IMG/VR virus record: IMGVR_UViG_3300030390_001096
Span: 466 to 33,202 of that record
Direction: 5' to 3' (one strand)
DNA length: 32,737 nt
Origin: a virus
Shown: piece after piece, positions 14,292-20,428 of the stretch
Layout: each line of letters opens with the position of its first letter
How positions within the stretch are numbered: position 1 is the first letter of the stretch
The notes under the pieces: generated by a model
Seen by the model: only the letters and a program-made list of their open reading frames with translations
Database searches by the model: none
Told to the model about the DNA's origin: nothing
Program-made: the position numbers and the translations under genes

Positions 14292-14382
14292 AGATATTGC
14301 ACACAATCAAGAGGCAATAGTAACCGCTTTATCGTCTAACGAAATCAAAGACGTAGACGAGGCTCAAAGCTCTGGAGTATGA
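14176..14382 (+). CDS. Small coiled-coil protein overlapping the DnaA-like gene
   Basis: A 68-residue protein with a leucine-zipper-like helix (VLRKRVSELETRLSNLHSLVKDIAHNQEAIVTAL). It ends in an ATGA overlap with the next gene, supporting translation of its 3' part. With the ATG at 14176 it shares 116 bp with the preceding gene in another frame, unusually long for this genome. A TTG at 14233 is a possible shorter start. The function is unknown. Confidence 0.5.
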   Translation: MKEKTPRLEKQSKPLNKQVLRKRVSELETRLSNLHSLVKDIAHNQEAIVTALSSNEIKDVDEAQSSGV

Positions 14383-14564
14383 ATTACGACCTAATAAACA
14401 ACATAGAGATTGACGGGATAGATACAAACGACTATCCCGACTTTTGCGACGCTTTTATAGTCTCAGCAGATTACGACGGCGAGGCAATGACAGACGCCCA
14501 AATAGATACCTTAAATGAGGACTACGACTTTGTACATCACTGCGTATATAACGAACTATTTTAA
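14379..14564 (+). CDS. Conserved acidic phage protein (NDYPDFCDAFI type)
   Basis: A 61-residue acidic protein. The core, TNDYPDFCDAFIVSADYDGEAMTDAQIDTLNEDYDFVHHCVYNEL, matches a small family common in phages, with the pattern NDYPDFxDAxIxxAxxxGxxLTxxELdxLNEDxxFV, known to me only as conserved hypothetical. It probably folds as compact helices. Start and stop are coupled to both neighbours (ATGA at 14379; TAATG at the end). An early role is likely from position. Confidence 0.65.
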   Translation: MNYDLINNIEIDGIDTNDYPDFCDAFIVSADYDGEAMTDAQIDTLNEDYDFVHHCVYNELF

Positions 14565-14818
14565 TGGCAAATAATATGATTGAAAAAATAAATGAAAGAT
14601 ATAACGACGATTCTTTTTTGGGACTATCAGAGGTTTTCGATTCTGCTATAATTGGAGTAGAAGAAAACGAAATGAGATTAATATATTCTGTAAGTAAATG
14701 TTTGAAAGTATTTGAAGAGGATATGACTAAATTAGAGGCTATTGAATATTTTAAATTTAATGTAGGTAGCGCTTATGTTGGAGAAAAAACCCCAATTTGG
14801 TGTTGGGATAATTTCTAA
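14564..14818 (+). CDS. Conserved small phage protein (YVGEKTPIWC type)
   Basis: An 84-residue protein. The pattern AIIGVEENEMRLIYSVSKCLKVF...EAIEYFKFNVGSAYVGEKTPIWCWD resembles a small protein found in many phages, which I recall only as a conserved hypothetical. It is more A/T-rich in codon choice than the genes around it, like the methyltransferase and tail fibre genes, which may mean it was acquired separately. It shares one base with the upstream stop (TAATG). Confidence 0.62.
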   Translation: MANNMIEKINERYNDDSFLGLSEVFDSAIIGVEENEMRLIYSVSKCLKVFEEDMTKLEAIEYFKFNVGSAYVGEKTPIWCWDNF

Positions 14819-14839
14819 TAACATTAACAATTATTTTAA

Positions 14840-15127
14840 ATGAGCATACCCGTAATATTTAACAACCCTCACGATTTTTTTGAGGAGGCTACAAATCAAA
14901 ACTATACAGACGCGCACGATTTATTTTATAGGTCTATGGTCGAGTATTTATTAGACGAGTCGATCCAGTATGTATGTACTTTTATTTATAACGAATACGA
15001 CAATTATAATTTTGAGCCGCTATCAGACGAGGACGAGCATATTCTCTCAAGAGACGCCCTGCTTTACTTTGAATATATCGAGGAGTACGAAACCTGTCAA
15101 TTAATATTTGAGGTTTTAAACGAGTAG
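14840..15127 (+). CDS. Acidic hypothetical protein
   Basis: A 95-residue strongly acidic, aromatic-rich protein (FNNPHDFFEEATNQNYTDAHDLFYR; later EDEHILSRDALLYFEYIEEYE). It is probably helical. I do not recognise the family. Like the acidic protein at 3969, its composition is that of small early phage proteins that often bind host enzymes, but no evidence identifies a target. It closes the unit that starts at 12790; a second copy of the early promoter begins 5 bp after its stop. Confidence 0.58.
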   Translation: MSIPVIFNNPHDFFEEATNQNYTDAHDLFYRSMVEYLLDESIQYVCTFIYNEYDNYNFEPLSDEDEHILSRDALLYFEYIEEYETCQLIFEVLNE

Positions 15128-15132
15128 TATTG

Positions 15133-15226
15133 AAATGTTAAAGTTTTGTTAAAATTTGTATTTAGTGTGTTTATAACTAATAAACATATGTATCTTTACA
15201 AAAACAAAACAACTAAACTAAATATT
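15133..15226 (+). promoter_or_regulatory. Early promoter module B, copy of module A
   Basis: It begins AAATGTTAAAGTTTTG (from 15133), as at 12694, continues with GTGTGTTTATAA, a -7 box TATCTTTA (15191-15198, one mismatch from TAnnTTTG), and the leader AACAAAACAACTAAAC before ATTATG. The conserved blocks, separated by diverged DNA, suggest duplication with retained function. Confidence 0.65.
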
Positions 15227-15376
15227 ATGACTTACTTACAAGCAACAGAGATGGCAAACAAAGAGCAAGAGAGAAGCCTAAAACTTCTTAACAGCGGTCA
15301 ACTATCAAAATACGTAGAATCTTACAAATTGGTAACAGAGCTTAACAAAACGGCTGAGTGCTTAAAAGGAGAATAA
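15227..15376 (+). CDS. 49-residue hypothetical protein
   Basis: The start is placed at the ATG at 15227 because the promoter -7 box is at 15191-15198; earlier in-frame codons fall inside the promoter. The product, MTYLQATEMANKEQERSLKLLNSGQLSKY..., is a charged helical protein without a known family. The start context ATTATG after an A/C-rich leader is the same as for the 12790 and 4639 genes, which supports the choice. Confidence 0.58.
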   Translation: MTYLQATEMANKEQERSLKLLNSGQLSKYVESYKLVTELNKTAECLKGE

Positions 15377-15393
15377 TAAAACTAATAACCAAC

Positions 15394-15412
15394 GGGGAGC
15401 TAACTACTCCCC
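15394..15412 (+). terminator. GC-rich hairpin after the 15227 gene
   Basis: GGGGAG (15394-15399) pairs with CTCCCC (15407-15412) around a 7-nt loop. The stem is identical to the terminator at 10709, but an A-rich sequence follows instead of a T run. It may be a weak terminator or an mRNA-stabilising hairpin. Confidence 0.45.
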
Positions 15413-15421
15413 ATTAAAAAC

Positions 15422-15495
15422 AAAAGACGGGAGTTATCCGCTAACTATAATACTTGGTCGTTGCGCGGTTACATAGGAGGCTACTCGTCTTTTTT
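15422..15495 (+). ncRNA. Possible structured RNA ending in a terminator
   Basis: AAAAGACGGG (15422-15431) pairs with CTCGTCTTTT (15484-15493, one G-T pair), closing a 52-nt interior. This interior holds a hairpin AGTTA/TAACT (15432-15446), whose CCGC loop could pair with GCGG at 15465-15468. The outer stem ends in a T run (15490-15495), as in a terminator with a large loop. It shares short phrases (TCCGCT, TATAAT, TAGGAGG) with the RNA at 6100-6217. It has no coding potential and precedes the 15510 gene by 14 nt. Confidence 0.4.
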
Positions 15496-15509
15496 AAAAT
15501 AACAAAATT

Positions 15510-15656
15510 ATGGATTTAAAAACAGCACTAAAAAAATTATTCGATAAAGACCTAGATTTAACTACTAATCAAATAGACAAGTTAATCACTATTATAGGAG
15601 ACCATTCAAAGCACGAATTTAACGCAGGATTTCAAGCTGCAAAAAAGCCAATATAA
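15510..15656 (+). CDS. 48-residue hypothetical protein
   Basis: The frame encodes MDLKTALKKLFDKDLDLTTNQ... and ends AAKKPI. It is helical and amphipathic, with no known family. Its TAA shares a base with the ATG of the next gene, supporting real translation. It begins 14 nt after the T run of the structured element at 15422-15495, so its expression may depend on read-through of that element. Confidence 0.5.
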   Translation: MDLKTALKKLFDKDLDLTTNQIDKLITIIGDHSKHEFNAGFQAAKKPI

Positions 15657-15799
15657 TGAATTGGACTCTCGAAATACAATTTCATTTCCCACACGATCGC
15701 TTTTTGTTTGGTTGGGAGTTTATGGCTAAAACCAAAGAATACAATTACAAAACTATAAAGCTGTATTTATTTATAGCAACATTAACCCTAGATTATTAA
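15656..15799 (+). CDS. 47-residue small phage protein
   Basis: The product starts MNWTLEIQFHFPHDRFLFGWEF and ends KTIKLYLFIATLTLDY. I recall similarly built small proteins in Bacteroidota phages, with a W...IYF...GFE start and a YxTIKLYLFIxTxTxDF end. Alternating hydrophobic residues suggest a small beta protein rather than a membrane helix. The start is coupled to the preceding stop (TAATG). The function is unknown. Confidence 0.55.
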   Translation: MNWTLEIQFHFPHDRFLFGWEFMAKTKEYNYKTIKLYLFIATLTLDY

Positions 15800-15802
15800 A
15801 CC

Positions 15803-15919
15803 ATGACAAAATTAATAAATAGAATACTCGTAAATTACTCAATAGTACCTTATAAGACAATCACATTAAAAACGGGCGTAGTTGTAGACCACTACAGAAA
15901 CGGACTCGTTAAAGTTTAA
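15803..15919 (+). CDS. 38-residue hypothetical protein
   Basis: The product MTKLINRILVNYSIVPYKTI... is basic and probably beta-rich. It begins 3 bp after the preceding stop and is followed by a terminator, so it would be the last early gene before the late region. There is no family assignment, and the small size keeps confidence low. Confidence 0.42.
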   Translation: MTKLINRILVNYSIVPYKTITLKTGVVVDHYRNGLVKV

Positions 15920-15948
15920 TTTTGTTTAGTTTTGTTTAGTTTTGTTAG

Positions 15949-15975
15949 CCCTGCCTTAATCGGTGGGGTTTTTTT
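15949..15975 (+). terminator. Terminator between early and late regions
   Basis: CCCTGCC (15949-15955) pairs with GGTGGGG (15962-15968; two G-T pairs), loop of 6, then seven T. It lies just before the first GAAAC-N17-CGTC promoter and separates early transcription from the packaging genes. Tandem TTTGTTTAGT units (15921-15940) precede it; their complement resembles the early leader sequence. Confidence 0.75.
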
Positions 15976-15981
15976 ATATAA

Positions 15982-16007
15982 GAAACAATAGTATATATAT
16001 TTACGTC
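15982..16007 (+). promoter_or_regulatory. Late promoter P1, ECF type (GAAAC-N17-CGTC)
   Basis: GAAACAA starts at 15982 and TACGTC ends at 16007, with exactly 17 bases between GAAAC and CGTC; TTATATATA follows. The same arrangement is found at three other sites. The predicted start of transcription near 16015 would give a leader of about 35 nt for terS. Confidence 0.7.
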
Positions 16008-16050
16008 TTATATATAGGGTTAATACTAATAGTTAACGCCTATTAATAAT

Positions 16051-16347
16051 ATGACAAAAGGAGCAGGCAACATCGGGTGGTCTACAAAGACAAAAGGCAT
16101 CGATCGCCGCAAGAATCAATTTAAGCAGCTTATAACGGAGGCAACCTCTCAAGAGAACTTTATAGCTGTCTTTCAAACTTTAGAGGCGTCAGCTATGACG
16201 GGAGACGTTCAGAGCGCTAAGCTCTACCTAGAGTATACAATCGGTAAACCTATGCAAAGCGTAGATATAACCTCGGAGGGTAATAGCGTAAACATTCCTA
16301 CTATATCCTTTACCTCAACAATCGACGTAACTCCAGAGAATGAGTAA
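16051..16347 (+). CDS. terS: Terminase small subunit
   Basis: A 98-residue protein just before terL, overlapping it by 8 bp. The first half is basic (WSTKTKGIDRRKNQFKQLITEATSQENF), suitable for binding packaging sites. Residues 46-80 (TLEASAMTGDVQSAKLYLEYTIGKPMQSVDITSEGN) carry the LYLEYTIGKPxQSVDxTS phrase that I recognise from terminase small subunits of Bacteroidota phages. It would form a ring that binds viral DNA and recruits TerL. It is shorter than many TerS proteins and lacks a classical N-terminal helix-turn-helix that I can see, so DNA binding may use the basic segment. Confidence 0.72.
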   Translation: MTKGAGNIGWSTKTKGIDRRKNQFKQLITEATSQENFIAVFQTLEASAMTGDVQSAKLYLEYTIGKPMQSVDITSEGNSVNIPTISFTSTIDVTPENE

Positions 16348-17566
16348 CATAAACCTCAGCGAAAAATTTGCGCCATTGTTCGATATACCGCAGGGCGTGG
16401 ATACGTTTATTATAACAGGCGGAAGATTCTCACAGAAATCATTTGCGACGTCTCTAAGCGCTTTAAATAGTTGCACGAAGTATGAGCATCGAATTTTATA
16501 TTCAAGGTATACAAACGCCTCTCTCAAGGATTCCATCTTTGCTGAGGTCGAGGAGAAAATCGAAATCATGAATCTGGAGGACTCTTTCGAGTCGCAACAA
16601 AACAGGATTGTATCAAAATTCAATAAGAGCAAAATAGTCTTTAAAGGATTAAAGGCAGGTAGTGCTGTGCAATCTGCAAACCTCAAGGGGTTAAAAGATT
16701 TCTCTATGCTCATACTTGACGAGGCGGAGGAAATGCAAGACGAGGCAATATACGATAAGATAGTGCTATCAATTAGAGGAAACGACGCAAGCAATCCAAA
16801 CCGAAATATAAAGGTCTTAATCTTAAACCCTACGAGTAAGGAGCATTTTATCTATATGAAGTACTACGAGAGTAGAGGCGTGCAAGAGGGTTTTAATGGA
16901 GTAAAGGATAACGTCTGTTATATACATACCTCCTACCTCGATTGTTTGGAATTTGTACCCGATGAGATACTAGACTATTTCGAGGATATGAAAGTAAGCA
17001 ATCCAATCAAATACAATCACGTCGTGCTAGGCTCTTGGCTGTCAAAAGCGGAGGGCGTCGTATATAGTAATTGGAGATTTGGAGAGTTTAACCCCGACGG
17101 CTTACAGGTTATCTTTGGACAGGATTACGGCTTTACCGATCCGACAACCTTAGTAAAAATTGCCATAGATAAAAAGAACAAAATAATCTACGCAAAGGAG
17201 GAGCTATACAAATCGAAGTTAACCATCTCCGAAATATACGCAATCAATAGACAGAGAGCAGGGCGCAATCTAATCATAGGAGACAGCGCAAGCGCAGGAA
17301 CTATCGCAGAGATGCAAAAGCTAGGTCTTAATATTAGAGGCGCTAAGAAAGGGGCAGGGAGTATCGCGGCAGGTGTGGCATTGATTCAAGACTACGAGCT
17401 TGTCGTACACCCAGACTCTAACAATATGGCAAAGGAATTAAACAACTATATCTATTCAGATAAGGGAGCTAATTTATTTTGTGATTTGTACAATCATAGT
17501 CTCGATGCGCTGAGGTACGGCGTTTCTCATTTGCTTGCGAATCGTGGAAAGGTAGAGATAAGGTAA
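16340..17566 (+). CDS. terL: Terminase large subunit (PBSX/Terminase_3 type)
   Basis: A 408-residue packaging motor. The ATPase domain has a Walker A-like GGRFSQKS at 27-34 (Gln replaces the usual Gly before K33), a Walker B LILDEAEE at 124-131 with D127 and E128, and a coupling motif ILNPTS at 161-166. The nuclease domain has QDYGFTDPTT at 261-270 (D262), IGDSA at 313-317 (D315) and HSLDALRY at 386-393 (D389), the three metal-binding acids of RNase H-like terminase nucleases. It translocates DNA into proheads and cuts it. Its neighbours here are unusual: no portal follows, and the next gene is the tail assembly chaperone. A late promoter lies right after its stop. Confidence 0.93.
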   Translation: MSNINLSEKFAPLFDIPQGVDTFIITGGRFSQKSFATSLSALNSCTKYEHRILYSRYTNASLKDSIFAEVEEKIEIMNLEDSFESQQNRIVSKFNKSKIVFKGLKAGSAVQSANLKGLKDFSMLILDEAEEMQDEAIYDKIVLSIRGNDASNPNRNIKVLILNPTSKEHFIYMKYYESRGVQEGFNGVKDNVCYIHTSYLDCLEFVPDEILDYFEDMKVSNPIKYNHVVLGSWLSKAEGVVYSNWRFGEFNPDGLQVIFGQDYGFTDPTTLVKIAIDKKNKIIYAKEELYKSKLTISEIYAINRQRAGRNLIIGDSASAGTIAEMQKLGLNIRGAKKGAGSIAAGVALIQDYELVVHPDSNNMAKELNNYIYSDKGANLFCDLYNHSLDALRYGVSHLLANRGKVEIR

Positions 17567-17567
17567 A

Positions 17568-17593
17568 GAAACAAAACCCCCTTAAATTACGTC
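17568..17593 (+). promoter_or_regulatory. Late promoter P2, ECF type (GAAAC-N17-CGTC)
   Basis: GAAAC at 17568-17572 and CGTC at 17590-17593 are separated by exactly 17 bases, followed by TTATATAT and then the ATG at 17602. If transcription starts 7-8 bases after CGTC, the mRNA would have almost no leader. This would drive the tail chaperone to tape measure genes. Confidence 0.7.
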
Positions 17594-17601
17594 TTATATA
17601 T

Positions 17602-18210
17602 ATGACAGAGACTCTTAGCATTTTAGTACCCGAAAACATCTCAGATATTACTCTGGATCAATACGTCAAGTTTGAGGCATTGAGAGCAAGAGAGGATACT
17701 CTAACAGAGCAGGGAATGATTGAGAGAGTTATATCTCTGTTTACAGGAATCAAAAAACAAGACGTTAAAAAATTAGTACACAAAGACTATGAGGGTTTAA
17801 TGGCTCAGATAATTGCAGCCTGTGAGCAAGAGGTAGGATTCGAGCAGCGCTTTATGCTTGACGGCGTAGAGTACGGCTTTATCCCAAACCTAGACGAGAT
17901 AACGACGGCGGAGTATGTAGACCTCAGCACTATAGGAATGAAGCTCGAGGATATGCACAAAATAATGGCTATACTATTTCGCAGGATTACAGAGGAGGAC
18001 TCTTTCGGAAACTACGAGATACTACCCTACAGCCATAATAAAGAAAATGACGAGGTCATGAGAGCCTGCCCTATGAATATAGTTAACGGCGCTCTGGTTT
18101 TTTTTTGGAGTTTATCGAGGGAATTAAAGGAGGCTATCCAGAAATCTACGAAAGCTCTGGAGGAGAGAAACAAGCCTCAAGCTATTTTTCCAAATGGGGT
18201 TGGTATGTAA
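17602..18210 (+). CDS. Tail assembly chaperone, short (gpG-like) form
   Basis: A 202-residue protein. It opens with ILVPENISDITLDQYVKFEALRA, a phrase typical of tail assembly chaperones in Bacteroidota phages. It lies a few genes before the tape measure gene, as such proteins do, and is thought to coat the tape measure protein while the tube is built. Near its end the frame runs through nine T (18098-18106), and a second frame, open from 18087 to 18359, continues without its own start. This is the G/GT arrangement of lambda: ribosomes that stay in frame make this 202-residue form, while those slipping back by one make a longer form. The short form ends at 18210. Confidence 0.75.
   Translation: MTETLSILVPENISDITLDQYVKFEALRAREDTLTEQGMIERVISLFTGIKKQDVKKLVHKDYEGLMAQIIAACEQEVGFEQRFMLDGVEYGFIPNLDEITTAEYVDLSTIGMKLEDMHKIMAILFRRITEEDSFGNYEILPYSHNKENDEVMRACPMNIVNGALVFFWSLSRELKEAIQKSTKALEERNKPQAIFPNGVGM
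18098..18106 (+). promoter_or_regulatory. Slippery T9 site for programmed -1 frameshift
   Basis: Nine T residues are read as GTT TTT TTT TGG in the upstream frame. Slipping one base back on TTT TTT gives TTG GAG TTT and enters the frame that ends at 18359. The alternate frame has a stop at 18084-18086, so slippage must happen between 18087 and 18210; this is the only homopolymer of that length there. Confidence 0.7.
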
Positions 18211-18359
18211 GTATTGAAATGTTAGCGAATAACGATATACTAAAAATTGATAAAGTACTAGCGACAAAGGTACATGAATTTCATACGTTCCTAGCTCACA
18301 AATTAGACAGGCAGAAAATGGAGGCGCAACTAAGAAAACCAAACGTAACACAATTATAA
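18105..18359 (+). CDS. Frameshift extension of the tail assembly chaperone (gpGT-like T domain)
   Basis: 84 codons in the -1 frame relative to the chaperone gene, with no ATG at its beginning, so it should be made only as a fusion: 168 residues of the upstream frame plus these 84, about 252 in total. The content, FSKWGWYVSIEMLANNDILKIDKVLATKVHEFHTFLAHKLDRQK, resembles the C-terminal part (KWGWYxxLxxLAxxDILKxDxVLxxxxHExLTFL) I associate with chaperone fusions of Bacteroidota phages. In lambda the T domain recruits the tail tube protein to the chaperone-coated tape measure; the same role is inferred here. The TAA shares a base with the next ATG (TAATG). Confidence 0.72.
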   Translation: MEFIEGIKGGYPEIYESSGGEKQASSYFSKWGWYVSIEMLANNDILKIDKVLATKVHEFHTFLAHKLDRQKMEAQLRKPNVTQL

Positions 18360-18823
18360 TGAACGCATACAGCACACTACTAAGATATATAAGAACTCTT
18401 GCAGAACAGGACGAATATGTCAAGACCATAACGACGGGCGAGGATATAGACCTCAACAAAGGAAACTTATTTCCGCTTTTTAACATTGATATAACAGACG
18501 CGACTTTTACCTCAACAGCGACAATCTCGTTTAGTCTAAATATACAATGCCTAGATATAAGAGAGATTAATAACGAAAATGTAAACGACAAATTTTATCT
18601 AAACGATAACTCGACGGATAACTTTAACTCGACGCTAACGTGCCTAAATGCGCTATGGGTAAAAATGTATAGAGACTTTGCAAAAAACAATATAACGGCG
18701 TCAGAGAGTCCGACGTTGCAACAGATAACATACTCGGATAAGAATTTGCTAGACGGGTGGGATATGTCTTTCGATGTTGAAATGCCTATCTCAGAAACAA
18801 ACCTCTGCTTTTGGATAACTTAA
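18359..18823 (+). CDS. Tail/neck structural protein, unknown
   Basis: A 154-residue protein with a helical start (LLRYIRTLAEQDEYVKTITTG) followed by a beta-rich body (ITDATFTSTATISFSLNIQCLDIRE), reminiscent of tail terminator or completion proteins that cap the tube. It follows the chaperone with a one-base overlap. No firm family assignment is possible. Its position before a gp10-like gene agrees with a head-tail joining role. Confidence 0.55.
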   Translation: MNAYSTLLRYIRTLAEQDEYVKTITTGEDIDLNKGNLFPLFNIDITDATFTSTATISFSLNIQCLDIREINNENVNDKFYLNDNSTDNFNSTLTCLNALWVKMYRDFAKNNITASESPTLQQITYSDKNLLDGWDMSFDVEMPISETNLCFWIT

Positions 18824-19368
18824 AGAAAATATTTGACAAGCTAGGGAGCAATGTAGTAGCTCAAGCAAGAGTCAATCTAAAGAAAAAAAAGAAAGGCGAT
18901 AGCAACCTATCTAAAAACCTATCCTATAAAGTAAAGCGTAACTCTATAGAGTTTACTCTAGCGGAGTATTGGGAGTATGTAGACGCAGGGGTTAAAGGTG
19001 TAGGAGGTAGCAAAGCGTCTGAGATGGGGGTAAAGCTAAAAAGTCCTAAGCCTTGGAAACTAAAAAAGGTAACAAATAACAAGTTTAAGTACACAGATAA
19101 AAAGCCGCCGTTTATGGCTTTTAACGGGTGGACTATCCGAAAGGGTATAGCGCCTAGAAATAAGAAAGGGCAGTTAATGAAACGCAAGAGCTTGCTTTAT
19201 GCTATCGCTAATAGCGTATATCACACAGGTATTGAAACGACGCATTTCTTTACCGACGCCCTAGACAATGAAGTGTTAAAACTAGGCGACGAAATAGGCG
19301 AGGCTTTCGCTTTAGACCTTATCGACGGAATGAATATAAAAAGTAATAACGTAACAATAACAAAATGA
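18811..19368 (+). CDS. HK97 gp10-like head-tail joining / minor tail protein, TTG start
   Basis: A 185-residue basic protein. The pattern, with an N-terminal helix (IFDKLGSNVVAQARVNLKKKKKGDSNLSKNLSYKV), then a strand and the YWEYVDAGVKG phrase, then a loop with KPPFMAFNGWTIRKGIAPR and a C-terminal helix, matches gp10-like connector or minor tail proteins. No ATG exists near the beginning; the likely start is TTG at 18811, overlapping the upstream gene by 13 bp. The next in-frame Met is over 70 residues downstream and would remove the conserved helix. Its end overlaps the next gene by 4 bp (ATGA). Confidence 0.65.
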   Translation: MDNLKKIFDKLGSNVVAQARVNLKKKKKGDSNLSKNLSYKVKRNSIEFTLAEYWEYVDAGVKGVGGSKASEMGVKLKSPKPWKLKKVTNNKFKYTDKKPPFMAFNGWTIRKGIAPRNKKGQLMKRKSLLYAIANSVYHTGIETTHFFTDALDNEVLKLGDEIGEAFALDLIDGMNIKSNNVTITK

Positions 19369-20426
19369 TAAGAGCATTAAGTCCGTTTTATATAGATACT
19401 CCTTTGGTGTATGGAGGTGTAACCTGCGCAAAATATATCCTAAATGTTTGGGTATGGAATGGCGACAAGTCTACTCCAGACTCTACTAATAGCTACCAAA
19501 TAACCTATGAAAACACAACGGCATCGACGGGAACGCATAGCATAAATATAAACGCAATTATACAAGACTATATTGAGTTTAAAGAGCCTACTCCGTCGCT
19601 AGTTGCAGGGGTGCAAGTTATAGACGGAAACAATCAGCAATGGGTATATAGCTATGTAACCTATGACGCTGTCGCTACTATACAAAATGAGGCAACGGAT
19701 ATAATGGTATTAGGATATGCGTACGGAAACGAGGGTAAAAATGTTACATCGGTTAAAAACAATACCTTGCTTATACCTCAACAATATAAAGTTAACAGAC
19801 AAGGAAGTTTTGTCTTTCCTATTTTTGTACCTACGGGATTTACTCCGCAAGCTATTAGCGTAAAGTCTTATCCTGCGTTAACTATCAATTTCACGAATAC
19901 ACCTGCGCAGTCAGACCTTAGTAACAAGGTTGTAAAATACCTCTGGATCGATGTATCCGTAGCTACTAACGAGTCGTATATAGAAATAATCTGGAACGGC
20001 AAAACGACGACGTTAGACATTACAAGAGAATGTAAATATACTCCCTTGGATACATTTTTTCAAAATAAGGACGGCGCTTTGCAGAGCTTTACATTATTTA
20101 AAAAGCAAGAGGAAAGCATAAACGTAACGGATAGTAATTTCGAGACTAACAGAGGGCAAGCCTCAGCAGGATTCCATCAGTTTGTAAGGTACGGCGTTCA
20201 AGCTAGGACTACATTAACAGCGGAAACGGGTTGGCTTGACGAGGATATGAACGAGATTGTTAAACAGATACTACTAACAGAGCGAATCTGGAGCTTTGCG
20301 AGTGGTGTATACACACCTTTAAACCTAAAAATGACCTCGCAGAAATTCAAGACAAGGCAAAACGATAGGCTTATTAACTATACAATGACGTTCGAGAAGA
20401 GTTACAACGAAATAAACAACATATAA
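19365..20426 (+). CDS. Conserved tail structural protein
   Basis: A 353-residue beta-rich protein starting MIRALSPFYIDTPLVYGGVTCAKYILNVWVWNGD and ending with TGWLDEDMNEIVKQILLTERIWSF...KMTSQKFKTRQNDRLINYTMTFEKSYNEINN. I associate these phrases, especially the xNExIKQxLLSExVW and LINYTxxFExA parts, with a tail protein widespread in Bacteroidota phages. It may lie in the tail tip or baseplate. It is coupled to the gp10-like gene by ATGA and lies 2 bp before a large tail protein. No enzymatic motifs are visible. Confidence 0.65.
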   Translation: MIRALSPFYIDTPLVYGGVTCAKYILNVWVWNGDKSTPDSTNSYQITYENTTASTGTHSININAIIQDYIEFKEPTPSLVAGVQVIDGNNQQWVYSYVTYDAVATIQNEATDIMVLGYAYGNEGKNVTSVKNNTLLIPQQYKVNRQGSFVFPIFVPTGFTPQAISVKSYPALTINFTNTPAQSDLSNKVVKYLWIDVSVATNESYIEIIWNGKTTTLDITRECKYTPLDTFFQNKDGALQSFTLFKKQEESINVTDSNFETNRGQASAGFHQFVRYGVQARTTLTAETGWLDEDMNEIVKQILLTERIWSFASGVYTPLNLKMTSQKFKTRQNDRLINYTMTFEKSYNEINNI

Positions 20427-20428
20427 GT

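Noticed and set aside
15422-15495. tRNA gene (74-nt folded element)
   Set aside because: No T-loop consensus, no CCA or suitable acceptor stem and no anticodon arm; the T6 end looks like a terminator.
16315-16794. Minus-strand open frame of 159 codons
   Set aside because: It is opposite the terL ATPase domain, with Ser/Cys-rich low-complexity product and no supporting signal.
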